Assembly (NCBI GenBank): GCA_023416335.1 | Contig: JAEZHY010000291.1 | Location: forward strand, 1 to 11,727 | DNA: 11,727 bases | Reading direction: 5' to 3' | Source of the DNA: Pseudomonadota bacterium | GTDB lineage: Bacteria; Desulfobacterota; Syntrophobacteria; Syntrophobacterales; Syntrophobacteraceae | The notes under the pieces: model-generated | Told to the model about the DNA's origin: nothing | The model's database searches: none | What the model saw: the letters and a program-made list of their open reading frames with translations, nothing else | Made by a program: the position numbers and the translations under genes | Shown: in pieces, positions 5,592 to 11,727 of the stretch | Layout: each line of letters opens with the position of its first letter | Position numbering within the stretch: the stretch's first letter is position 1

Positions 5592-6971
5592 CTATTCCGC
5601 CTCCTCCGAATCCTCCCCGAATTTCTTCAACTTGAGCTTCAGTGTCCGCCTCGTTATGCCGAGTCGCCGGGCGGCTTCGCTTTTGTTCCCCGAAACCTCC
5701 TGAAGGACCTTGGAGATCATGAACTTCTCCATCTCTTCGAGGGTTTCCGGCAGCGCGGAGTCGGGATTTTCCGTTTGAGGGCAGTCGTTGCCTGCTGAGC
5801 CCTGGATCGAAAGCGGAAGTTCCTTTTCGGAAATGTATTCGCCCTGGAGCAGAATCACCGCCCGCTCCATCGCGTTTTCGAGTTCCCGCACGTTTCCCGG
5901 CCAGGAATACTTGAGGAGCATGTCCATGGCCTGGGGCGTAATCCCTTTTACGTGCTTCCTGTTTTTCGCGGAGAAGATCTGCCAGAAATGCCCGGCAAGG
6001 GACGGGACGTCTTCGACACGGTCGCGCAGCGGCGGGACGTCGATCGAAATCACATTCAAACGGTAATAAAGGTCCTCGCGAAAGGTCCCATCGGCAACCA
6101 TTTTCCGAAGATCCCGGTTGGTTGCGGCAATAACGCGAACGTCGATTTTGATCGGGATGTCGCTGCCGACGCGCTGGATTTCTCCGTCCTGGAGGACTCT
6201 AAGGAGCTTTGCCTGCATGAGCAGGGGGAGGTCTCCGATTTCGTCAAGGAAGACGGTTCCGCCGTTTGCTGACTGGAATCTGCCTGCGCGCACGCGGTCC
6301 GCCCCGGTGAAAGCTCCTTTTTCGTGTCCGAAGAGTTCCGATTCGATCAACGTCTCGGGAATGGCGCCACAATTGACACTGATAAGCGGTTTGTCCCGAC
6401 GGGGGCTGTTTTTGTGAATTGCCGCGGCCACCAGTCCTTTACCTGTGCCGCTTTCGCCGGTGATGAGGACCGTTGCCTCGGAAGGCGCGACCAGGCCGAT
6501 CATGTCGAGGAGTTTCAACATGGGCGGGCTTTTGCCGGTCAGGTCGGAGTGAACGAGCGGCAGCCGGTTCTTCAATTCCTCGTTTTCCTGCACGAGCCGG
6601 GTGTGTTCCAGGACGCGGCCGAGGCTTATCCGCAGGGTATCGAAATCGATCGGCTTGGTTATATAGTCGAACGCGCCGGATTTGAGGGCTTCGACCGCTG
6701 TCGGGACGGACGAATAGGCGGTCATTATGATGATCGGAATCGCGGGGTTGTAGGAAAGAACCTGCCGGGTGGCCTCCAGGCCGTCCATTACGGGCATCCG
6801 CATATCCATGAGTATGAGGTCATACGAATGCGATCGCACGGCATCTAGGGCTTTTCCTCCGTCCTCGGCTTCCTCGACCCTGTAGCCCCATCCGGAAAGC
6901 AGGGTGGAGAGCATCAGGCGATGTGCCTGGTCATCGTCCGCAATGAGAATCACAGGGGAGGTCCCGGGCAT
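5592..6971 (-). CDS. zraR: ZraR/HydG-family sigma-54 response regulator
   Basis: This NtrC-class transcription activator has 459 residues from ATG 6971. The receiver domain covers about 1-120, with phospho-acceptor D56 in LILMDMRMP, switch T84 in MTAYSS and K106 in TKPIDF. The AAA+ domain covers about 140-375, with Walker A GESGTGKG (172-179), the sigma-54-contacting GAFTGA (219-224), Walker B VFLDEIGD (D243, E244) and WPGNVREL (357-364). A Fis-type helix-turn-helix follows (GNKSEAARRLGITRRTLK, about 428-445). The sequence follows E. coli ZraR closely as I recall it, for example PAIPIIIMTAYSS, LVAPSEATVLI and KGITPQAMD. Start 6971 is preferred over ATG 6980 because AAGGA sits 8 nt upstream; the frame is open to 7028. 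The gene overlaps the kinase 3' end by 41 nt, implying one operon and coupled translation. Predicted targets are the two sigma-54 promoters in the divergent region. Confidence 0.93.
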   Translation of the reverse strand: MPGTSPVILIADDDQAHRLMLSTLLSGWGYRVEEAEDGGKALDAVRSHSYDLILMDMRMPVMDGLEATRQVLSYNPAIPIIIMTAYSSVPTAVEALKSGAFDYITKPIDFDTLRISLGRVLEHTRLVQENEELKNRLPLVHSDLTGKSPPMLKLLDMIGLVAPSEATVLITGESGTGKGLVAAAIHKNSPRRDKPLISVNCGAIPETLIESELFGHEKGAFTGADRVRAGRFQSANGGTVFLDEIGDLPLLMQAKLLRVLQDGEIQRVGSDIPIKIDVRVIAATNRDLRKMVADGTFREDLYYRLNVISIDVPPLRDRVEDVPSLAGHFWQIFSAKNRKHVKGITPQAMDMLLKYSWPGNVRELENAMERAVILLQGEYISEKELPLSIQGSAGNDCPQTENPDSALPETLEEMEKFMISKVLQEVSGNKSEAARRLGITRRTLKLKLKKFGEDSEEAE

Positions 6972-8679
6972 TCTCGTCATCCTTCGGCTGAAATTGAGGG
7001 AAACATATCGTGAAAGTCGTTCCGGCACCCGGAACGCTTTGGACTTCTATCGTGCCCGAGTGGGCTTCCACGAGCTTGTACACATTTGCCAGCCCGAGTC
7101 CGACTCCTTTGGGCTTGGTCGTAAAGTAGGGATCGAATATGTGGGCCAGGTGCTCCGGGCCAATACCCGATCCGGTATCAGAGACACTGAACCCAACCCG
7201 TCCGTCATCGAGCGATGCCTCGACCTTGAGCGTGCCGCCGTTGCCCATTGCGTGAAAGGCGTTCAGGTAGAGGTTCAGGAGGATCTGCGCGAAACGGTCG
7301 GGATCGACTTCCAGGTCGAAGGCTTCCGGGGCAATTGAGCTTTGCAACTGAACGGCGCGGCTCCGGGCATCGCTCTCTACAAGTCTGAAAGAATAATCGA
7401 TCAATTCCCTGCAGCTGCGGATCTCCTTCCGTAAACTTGTCGAGCCGGCATAATCCAGCAGTTCGGAGACGACCCTGTTCAGCCGGTCGGCTTCCTGGAT
7501 CATGCTGTCGGTAATGGTCCGGCTTCCGTCGTTCTTGTTGAAGCGTTCGGCGAGAATGGCGGCGAATCCTTTAATGGTGCTGAGAGGATTTCGGATTTCG
7601 TGGGCCACCCCGGCTGCGAGGCGTCCGAGTCCCGCCAGGCGTTCGCTTCTCCGGAGCTGTTTTTCCAGAGTCTGCATTCTGGTCAGGTCGGAAAAGAGCA
7701 GGAGAAATCCCGTTTCGTTCTCGCCCTCCCTGATCACGGCGGCACTGACGAGCAGCGACATGGGGCCGCCGCTTCCATTTTCGCACCGGACTTCCATTTC
7801 CAGGGGATCTCCGTTCTCCTTGAGACGCGTCACGACGGGATCGAAACAGGGATAGTCGGTCAAATTTCCCGTTATTCCGCCGGAATGATTAATGATCGCA
7901 GCAGCGAACCGGTTGCTTTCCTGAATACTGCCGTCTTTGCGCGCAATGATCAGTCCGGCCGGCATCTGGTTGACGATGGACCGGGTGAGGTTCCGCACAT
8001 TGTCCAGGATTGCCTTTGTATTGCGGTAATGTTGTGCCCAGGTGAGGGAGAGCATACCGCCGGCCCCGACCAGGAAGAGCACCCCGAAAAGTATCAGGTT
8101 CTGATGCATATCCCGCTGGACGGCTTCTTCAAAAGGAGTCGGGTCCAGGCCGACGATGATGAAGGTCTTCGTCGGTCCCCTGTCGCCCCCCGGGGCTTGA
8201 AACGGGCATGCATCCATCTCCCCCCTGTGTCGAAACCAGGGCTGATATTCGCGGGCAACCTCGAAAACGCGCTTCCCGTCATCGATGTACCGATAGTCGG
8301 ACTGACCCGGATCCGGGAATCGGACCAGCCGGGAGGACGTGTTCAGGCGGCTCGGATCACTGTGGGCAATCGTTCTTCCCTGGGCATCCGTCAGGGCGAT
8401 ATAGAGGACGCCGCTCTGCTGGGCCATCTCCTGGACCAGCACCTGGTGCTGGTTGCGGCCCCAGCCCATGCCCCTCATCCCGGTGCGGCTGCCCGCTTCG
8501 ATCGAGTGAATGAGGATATTCGCCTCGGACAGGAGCGTGCGGGTCATGAATTCCTTCTCATGATTTACATTTCGGACCGCGAGCACAATCAGTATGAGCC
8601 CGAGAATACAGACGGTTCCCAGGACGAGCCACGGCGAAATCCGGGCAAGTTTTGTCGGGGCAGGCGGATGCAGGATCAT
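6931..8679 (-). CDS. zraS: ZraS/HydH-family membrane sensor histidine kinase with PAS domain
   Basis: This inner-membrane kinase has 582 residues. TM1 spans about 14-35 and TM2 about 192-214; the periplasmic sensor between them has IEAGSRTGMRGMGWGRNQ at 60-77 and LTDAQGRTIAHSDPSRL at 96-112. The layout matches E. coli ZraS, which has a similar GTRVGMGMRMQRNQ stretch. An added PAS-like domain (about 225-330, MPAGLIIARKDGSIQESN) is not present in E. coli ZraS. The HisKA motif is GVAHEIRNPLSTIKGF with phospho-acceptor H360. The ATPase domain has N473, DTGSGIG (501-507), DPYFTTKP and GVGLGLANV (525-533). Its partner is the overlapping response regulator. ATG 8679 has CTGGAG about 7 nt upstream and lies about 26 nt after a predicted sigma-54 start site, so it is probably autoregulated. 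ZraS senses zinc or envelope stress in enterobacteria; the ligand here is unknown. Confidence 0.92.
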   Translation of the reverse strand: MILHPPAPTKLARISPWLVLGTVCILGLILIVLAVRNVNHEKEFMTRTLLSEANILIHSIEAGSRTGMRGMGWGRNQHQVLVQEMAQQSGVLYIALTDAQGRTIAHSDPSRLNTSSRLVRFPDPGQSDYRYIDDGKRVFEVAREYQPWFRHRGEMDACPFQAPGGDRGPTKTFIIVGLDPTPFEEAVQRDMHQNLILFGVLFLVGAGGMLSLTWAQHYRNTKAILDNVRNLTRSIVNQMPAGLIIARKDGSIQESNRFAAAIINHSGGITGNLTDYPCFDPVVTRLKENGDPLEMEVRCENGSGGPMSLLVSAAVIREGENETGFLLLFSDLTRMQTLEKQLRRSERLAGLGRLAAGVAHEIRNPLSTIKGFAAILAERFNKNDGSRTITDSMIQEADRLNRVVSELLDYAGSTSLRKEIRSCRELIDYSFRLVESDARSRAVQLQSSIAPEAFDLEVDPDRFAQILLNLYLNAFHAMGNGGTLKVEASLDDGRVGFSVSDTGSGIGPEHLAHIFDPYFTTKPKGVGLGLANVYKLVEAHSGTIEVQSVPGAGTTFTICFPQFQPKDDENARDLPCDSHCGR

Positions 8680-8715
8680 AAATAACTCCAGGCTGTTTTG
8701 TTTTGCATTCTCATA

Positions 8716-8731
8716 AGCAAAACAGGAGCCA
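8716..8731 (-). promoter_or_regulatory. Sigma-54 promoter for the kinase-regulator operon
   Basis: Read on the minus strand from 8731 to 8716 the sequence is TGGCTCC-TGTT-TTGC-T. It has the invariant GG and GC at the right spacing against the consensus TGGCACG-N4-TTGCW, with three mismatches in the -24 box. The -12 C is at 8717, placing the start near 8705, 26 nt before the kinase ATG. Position and the presence of a sigma-54 activator in the operon support it. Confidence 0.7.
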
Positions 8732-8865
8732 AAACGGCAAACGGGGAGGAAGCGGACAGAAAAGGCCGTTCCTGTTGGACTAATTTAAACGGAAACGAAT
8801 AAACCTCAAGCGAGAAAGCGGCGGGCCTGGATAAAAACGATCCATGTAACAGGGGAAATGGATAC

Positions 8866-8934
8866 TTTTTAGCCGGCACATGGGGCTGTCCGGTTCAATG
8901 GGGATCGGAATAATCCGTCTCCTGTGGCTAAAAA
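8866..8934. promoter_or_regulatory. Candidate enhancer half-sites for the activator
   Basis: TTTTTAGCC (8866-8874) and GGCTAAAAA (8926-8934) are exact 9-bp reverse complements 51 nt apart. A third related sequence, GGCTTTAGC (8938-8946), lies next to the plus-strand promoter. The distal copy is about 105-112 bp upstream of the predicted start, a usual enhancer distance. The spacing is odd for one NtrC-type site, so this is only a candidate. Confidence 0.3.
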
Positions 8935-8951
8935 TGCGGCTTTAGCATCGC

Positions 8952-8967
8952 TGGCACGCCCTTTGCC
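8952..8967 (+). promoter_or_regulatory. Sigma-54 promoter for the secreted Gly/Met-rich protein
   Basis: The sequence TGGCACG-CCCT-TTGC-C matches the -24/-12 consensus TGGCACG-N4-TTGCW in all but the last base. The -12 C is at 8966 and the predicted start is near 8978, giving a leader of about 194 nt. It faces the effector gene and is divergent from the second sigma-54 promoter. Confidence 0.82.
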
Positions 8968-9015
8968 AAAACCTTCCGGCAACGGGATGAAAACTTGCCG
9001 GATCTGACCGGGTGA

Positions 9016-9065
9016 GGAAGCTGGAGCTTCCAAAATCAGGGCTCCCAAACCGGAGCATGGGAGCC
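9016..9065 (+). repeat. Two REP-like hairpins in the effector leader
   Basis: GGAAGCT-GG-AGCTTCC (9016-9031) is a tight palindrome. GGCTCCCA (9040-9047) pairs with TGGGAGCC (9058-9065). The second is followed by AGCGG, as is the hairpin at 5022-5047. Both lie between the predicted sigma-54 start and the ATG, so they would fold in the mRNA leader. They may simply be an inserted repeat. Confidence 0.6.
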
Positions 9066-9171
9066 AGCGGAGTGATAACAACTTTCAACCACAAAATGGA
9101 CCAAAAGCACGGAAGAAAGCTTGGTACAAAAGACTGGAATTGAGGCGTATCGAGCGAAAGGAGATGAGAAA

Positions 9172-9603
9172 ATGAGAAAATTCCTTGCACTGTTGATTGT
9201 GGGCCTGATGTGTTTTGCGGAAGTGCCTGTTTTTGCCCAGCAGAGTGTCGCTCCGGGAACGGGGGGCTGGTTTTGTCCCGGCGGAGGCGGTGGCGGAAGG
9301 GGAATGGGATGGGGAGGCGGTGCCGGAAGGATGGGCAACTATCCTCCGGGTCAGTGTCCCCGAGGCTTCGGTGCGATGGGTACCACGGGAGTGAGCACCG
9401 CGTCAAATGTCCCGCTCACCAAAGATCAGGCTTCAAAGTTGCTTGAAAACTACGTGCTCCGCTACGGAAACCAGAACCTTAAGGCTGGGGACGTTGTGGA
9501 GAAGGGAACGGTTTTCGAAGGAACCGTGACAACCAAAGAAGGATCTTTGGTGGAAAGGCTGGAAATCGACAAGAACAGCGGTTTGTTCCGTAGAGTTATG
9601 TAA
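9172..9603 (+). CDS. Secreted Gly/Met-rich protein in the zraP position
   Basis: This 143-residue exported protein has a classic signal peptide (MRKFLALLIVGLMCFAEVPVFA, cleavage after A22). A Gly/Met-rich segment follows (about 29-72) with GGGGGGRGMGWGGG (37-50) and two mature-form cysteines (C35, C62). The C-terminal part (about 80-143, VPLTKDQASKLLENYVLRYG, then VVEKGTVFEGTVTTKEGS and LEIDKNSGLFRRVM) looks like one helix plus a small beta unit, loosely PepSY-like; I do not recognise the family firmly. The start at 9172 has AAAGGAGATGAG upstream and leaves the signal peptide at the N-terminus; an in-frame ATG at 9121 does not. It is divergent from the kinase operon and has a sigma-54 promoter, as zraP does in E. 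coli. Unlike ZraP it has no His at all, so zinc binding of the ZraP kind is unlikely. A periplasmic stress or metal-response effector is inferred from context. Confidence 0.8.
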   Translation: MRKFLALLIVGLMCFAEVPVFAQQSVAPGTGGWFCPGGGGGGRGMGWGGGAGRMGNYPPGQCPRGFGAMGTTGVSTASNVPLTKDQASKLLENYVLRYGNQNLKAGDVVEKGTVFEGTVTTKEGSLVERLEIDKNSGLFRRVM

Positions 9604-9694
9604 CCGGAAAGCGGGGCGAGCGGGAAACGATTCCGGCTCGCTCCCGCGAGTTAGTGCCGGTTATTCCAGATGGGCCGAATGGCTCAATAATACG

Positions 9695-9722
9695 CTCCGG
9701 GTTATCGACCCGGAGTTTTTTT
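9695..9722 (+). terminator. Intrinsic terminator after the effector gene
   Basis: CTCCGGG (9695-9701) and CCCGGAG (9709-9715) form a perfect GC-rich stem around TTATCGA, followed directly by seven T (9716-9722). It ends the sigma-54 transcript and isolates the downstream helicase gene. Confidence 0.93.
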
Positions 9723-9855
9723 ATGTCTTCACTCTGGACTTAGAGGAGATGGTCAGATTATGGTGCTCGAGAAAGTTCGCGCAAAACGACGGCGCATGGA
9801 GAGCACAGATCTTCCGTGTTGCTTTGCGTTTCCGGTTGCATCATTTTGCACTAAA

Positions 9856-9868
9856 GTGATTGAATCAC
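9856..9868. promoter_or_regulatory. Palindrome GTGATTGAATCAC upstream of the helicase
   Basis: A perfect 6-bp dyad with one central base lies 34-46 bp before the helicase ATG, in the region where its promoter should lie (TTGCAT and TTGCAC occur just upstream, without a clear -10). The form is that of a dimeric repressor or CRP/FNR-type operator, but no family consensus is matched exactly. Confidence 0.35.
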
Positions 9869-9901
9869 GCAGCAGATATCTCGACGCAGTTACAGAGGAT
9901 T

Positions 9902-11476
9902 ATGGAACCAACCAAAGAGCAACAGGCCATTCTGAAGGCCAAGGGCCGAGTCGTTCGCATCAATGCAAGAGCGGGCACGGGGAAAACGACAACCCTGCGG
10001 ATGCTCGCAAATGAACATGCCGACAAAAAGATTCTCTACCTGGTTTTCAACAGGAAGGCCAGCGAGGAGGCGCAGGCCAAGTTTCCCGAAAACGTGACCG
10101 TCCGGACGGTGCATTCCCTTGCTTGGCGGTACCTCGGAAGAGAGTACGAAAATATCGGAGATTTTTCTCCCAAAGACTTCCTCCCTTATTTTCGCCGTGT
10201 CGAAAATCCGCAAGTCATTTCGAAGATCACTTATGATTTTCTCGTGTACTTCCTGAACTCGTCCGCCGATCGGATCGAAGATGCCTTGGGGAGTTTCGAG
10301 GTCCTGCTGCCGGAGCAGGCGAAAGGGCTGTATAAACGTCATCTGCCGAAGGTAATAGAATCGGCACGCAATCTTGCCACGCTCTGGAACAGACGGGAAA
10401 AGCCGTGTCCGCATGATTTTTATCTCAAGATGTTTCACAAACTGGGGAAGTTCGACCAGGTACTCGGCAGGTACGATCTGGTTCTCGTTGACGAAGGGCA
10501 GGACCTCTCGGGTGTCATGCTCGATGCTCTGAGGAAATGTCAGAGGCGAATCATCGTCGTTGGAGACACGCACCAGCAAATCTACAGGTTCCGGTATGCA
10601 ATCGATGCCATGCAAAACCTTCCGGCTGACGAAAACTATGACCTTACCCTGAGTTTTCGGTTCGGCAAGCCGGTGGCGAACATTGCGAGCCTTCTCATCC
10701 GGGAAGCGAAGGGCGACGAGCGGTTTACGATCCTGGGCAATCCGCGGAAGGATTCCGGTTTGGCGGTGATGGACAGCTTTCCCCGCAGGGATTGCGCGAT
10801 CCTGAGCAGAACGAATCTTTCGCTGTTTGCAAATGCCGTTGCGCTTGGGTCGAAAAGAGCGAATTTTCGTTTCGAACGGGATATTGAAAAAGTGCTCTGG
10901 CAGACTCTCGACATCTTTTGGCTTATGAGCGGCGAGAGGTCAAAGGTCAGAAACGAATGGCTCCAGTCTTTTGAAAATATGGAAGCCCTGGAGAAGTATG
11001 CGGACGATTGCGACGACTTTCAAATCAAGGGCGTGTCCCAGGTCGTTCGAAGATACGGGTATTCTTTCCCCGAGTTGATATATGAGATGGCGGATATCAA
11101 CAAGAACAAGGCCGGAGGCGGCAAATCGGGCGGCGTAATTCTTTCGACGGTGCATGCGTCGAAAGGGCAGGAGTATGACAGAGTTTTCGTGGATTCCGAT
11201 ATCGCCGACATGCTTGGTGCGGAAGAAAAGATGGATGCGGCCCAATATGATGAAGAGGTCAACATCGCCTACGTGGGAATAACTCGGGCAATCCGGCAGC
11301 TTTTTATCCCGAAGGCTTTCGAACGGGTCCTGAGTACGAAATGGCAGGAGTTCGTCAAGAGTTGCAAGCAGGAGCCCGGAAAAAGGGAGTCGATGCCGGG
11401 AGCGGCGCCGAAAACGGGGAAAAAGAAGAAAAGGAAACCGGCACGCAGGCGTTTTGGAGAGAACTTCGAGTATTAA
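9902..11476 (+). CDS. Compact UvrD-superfamily (SF1A) DNA helicase, FBH1-like
   Basis: This 524-residue ATP-dependent helicase has all SF1A motifs: Q-motif TKEQ (4-7), Walker A ARAGTGKTT (22-30, K28), Ia FNRKASEEA (49-57), Ib VRTVHSLAW (67-75), II VDEGQD (196-201), III GDTHQQIYRFRYA (221-233), IV LSFRFG (250-255), V STVHASKGQEYDRVFV (415-430), VI NIAYVGITRA (454-463). The ARAGTGKTTTL start and short length (UvrD/PcrA are about 700) recall the FBH1 branch, which removes recombinase filaments in eukaryotes; bacterial roles are poorly known. The last 25 residues are very basic (KTGKKKKRKPARRR), probably a nucleic-acid contact. ATG 9902 has AGAGGA just upstream; a TTG at 9860 is in frame but less likely. 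The gene stands alone after a terminator, and its stop almost abuts a repeat array. Repair or anti-recombination is the likely role. Confidence 0.88.
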   Translation: MEPTKEQQAILKAKGRVVRINARAGTGKTTTLRMLANEHADKKILYLVFNRKASEEAQAKFPENVTVRTVHSLAWRYLGREYENIGDFSPKDFLPYFRRVENPQVISKITYDFLVYFLNSSADRIEDALGSFEVLLPEQAKGLYKRHLPKVIESARNLATLWNRREKPCPHDFYLKMFHKLGKFDQVLGRYDLVLVDEGQDLSGVMLDALRKCQRRIIVVGDTHQQIYRFRYAIDAMQNLPADENYDLTLSFRFGKPVANIASLLIREAKGDERFTILGNPRKDSGLAVMDSFPRRDCAILSRTNLSLFANAVALGSKRANFRFERDIEKVLWQTLDIFWLMSGERSKVRNEWLQSFENMEALEKYADDCDDFQIKGVSQVVRRYGYSFPELIYEMADINKNKAGGGKSGGVILSTVHASKGQEYDRVFVDSDIADMLGAEEKMDAAQYDEEVNIAYVGITRAIRQLFIPKAFERVLSTKWQEFVKSCKQEPGKRESMPGAAPKTGKKKKRKPARRRFGENFEY

Positions 11477-11478
11477 GG

Positions 11479-11727
11479 CAAAAGCTTTTAACCACGAAAT
11501 TCTTGGGGCAGCACAGCCGCAACCAAAGTACAAAGACAAAGACTTCCCAACCACAAAATTCACGAAAGAAAACAATAGGAATAAGGTTGCAGGATGGGCG
11601 CAGCGCTTCATCGTGCCCACCGTCTCGCGCTAGGAACCAAACCGTGGGTGACACGGGCAACGTGGTTTTGGTTGCCCGTGCCGCAGGCAAGAGGGACTGG
11701 TAATTCTACGCGAAGCCTCTTGTCCTC
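11479..11727 (-). repeat. Composite dispersed repeat, inverted copy B
   Basis: The reverse complement of this stretch reads: the 122-bp module (11727-11605, 117 of about 123 positions identical to 4813-4934), then CCCATCCTGC, then the TTTCGTG module with its TGCGGCT unit. It finishes in TTTCGTGGTTAAAAGCTT a few bases from the helicase stop codon. It runs off the window end. The same modules lie on the plus strand at 4813-4934 and 5391-5564, where about 450 bp separates them. Confidence 0.85.

Larger units (their letters stand above)
8680..9171 (+). other. Divergent control region of the ZraSR-like system
   Basis: A 490-bp intergenic region separates the kinase operon (minus) from the secreted-protein gene (plus). 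It carries a sigma-54 promoter on each strand (8716-8731, 8952-8967). About 220 bp lies between them, where activator sites would be expected; candidate dyads are ATCCAT/ATGGAT (8840-8845, 8858-8863) and TTTTTAGCC/GGCTAAAAA (8866-8874, 8926-8934). The plus-strand leader contains two hairpins (9016-9065). Confidence 0.7.

Noticed and set aside
7600..8685. 361-codon plus-strand frame opposite the kinase gene
   Set aside because: Antisense shadow of a gene with full kinase motifs; composition is low in hydrophobic core residues and no ribosome-binding site was seen.
9760..10014. 84-codon frame overlapping the helicase start
   Set aside because: It runs out of frame into the helicase Walker A region, its Shine-Dalgarno-like sequence is too far from the ATG, and it has no recognisable content.

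Overview
The window looks like a chromosomal segment of a fairly GC-rich anaerobic proteobacterium, most likely from the Desulfobacterota (former Deltaproteobacteria, Syntrophobacter-like). That placement is an inference from three things: a ZraSR-type sigma-54 two-component system, a CoA-acylating methylmalonate-semialdehyde dehydrogenase, and intergenic space crowded with hairpin-forming repeats and TTTCGTG/CACGAAA motifs. No marker gene fixes the species.

Layout, left to right. (1) A SlyD-type FKBP prolyl isomerase (82-570), then tRNA-Arg(CCG) with an encoded CCA (729-804), a plausible promoter and a leader hairpin. (2) A patch of decayed accessory genes (about 980-2132). It holds a frameshifted minus-strand gene remnant, a PIN-domain toxin-like gene broken by one in-frame TAA, its translationally coupled small partner (intact), and a possible frameshifted third small ORF. 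(3) Methylmalonate-semialdehyde dehydrogenase (2534-3982), a long GC-rich hairpin, and a small ferritin/rubrerythrin-like helical protein (4178-4612). (4) Nearly 1 kb of non-coding sequence (4613-5591) built from modular repeats, nested inverted repeats and a 2 x 59-bp tandem duplication. (5) A two-component operon on the minus strand: a ZraS-like kinase with an added PAS domain (6931-8679), overlapping a ZraR-like sigma-54 activator (5592-6971). (6) A 490-bp divergent control region with a good sigma-54 (-24/-12) promoter on each strand. (7) A secreted Gly/Met-rich protein in the position zraP occupies in enterobacteria (9172-9603), followed by a strong intrinsic terminator. (8) A compact UvrD-superfamily helicase resembling FBH1 (9902-11476). 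(9) Right-end repeats (11479-11727) that are an inverted copy of modules in region 4.

How the genes work together. The kinase, activator and Gly/Met-rich protein form a coherent envelope-stress or metal-response unit. The kinase senses in the periplasm, the activator drives sigma-54 transcription of its own operon and of the divergent secreted effector, and the effector acts outside the cytoplasm. The effector is not a canonical ZraP: it has no histidine, and its C-terminal domain is unlike ZraP's. It shares the hexapeptide RGMGWG with the kinase's periplasmic domain. This is the most interesting candidate system in the window. The other genes look independent of one another.
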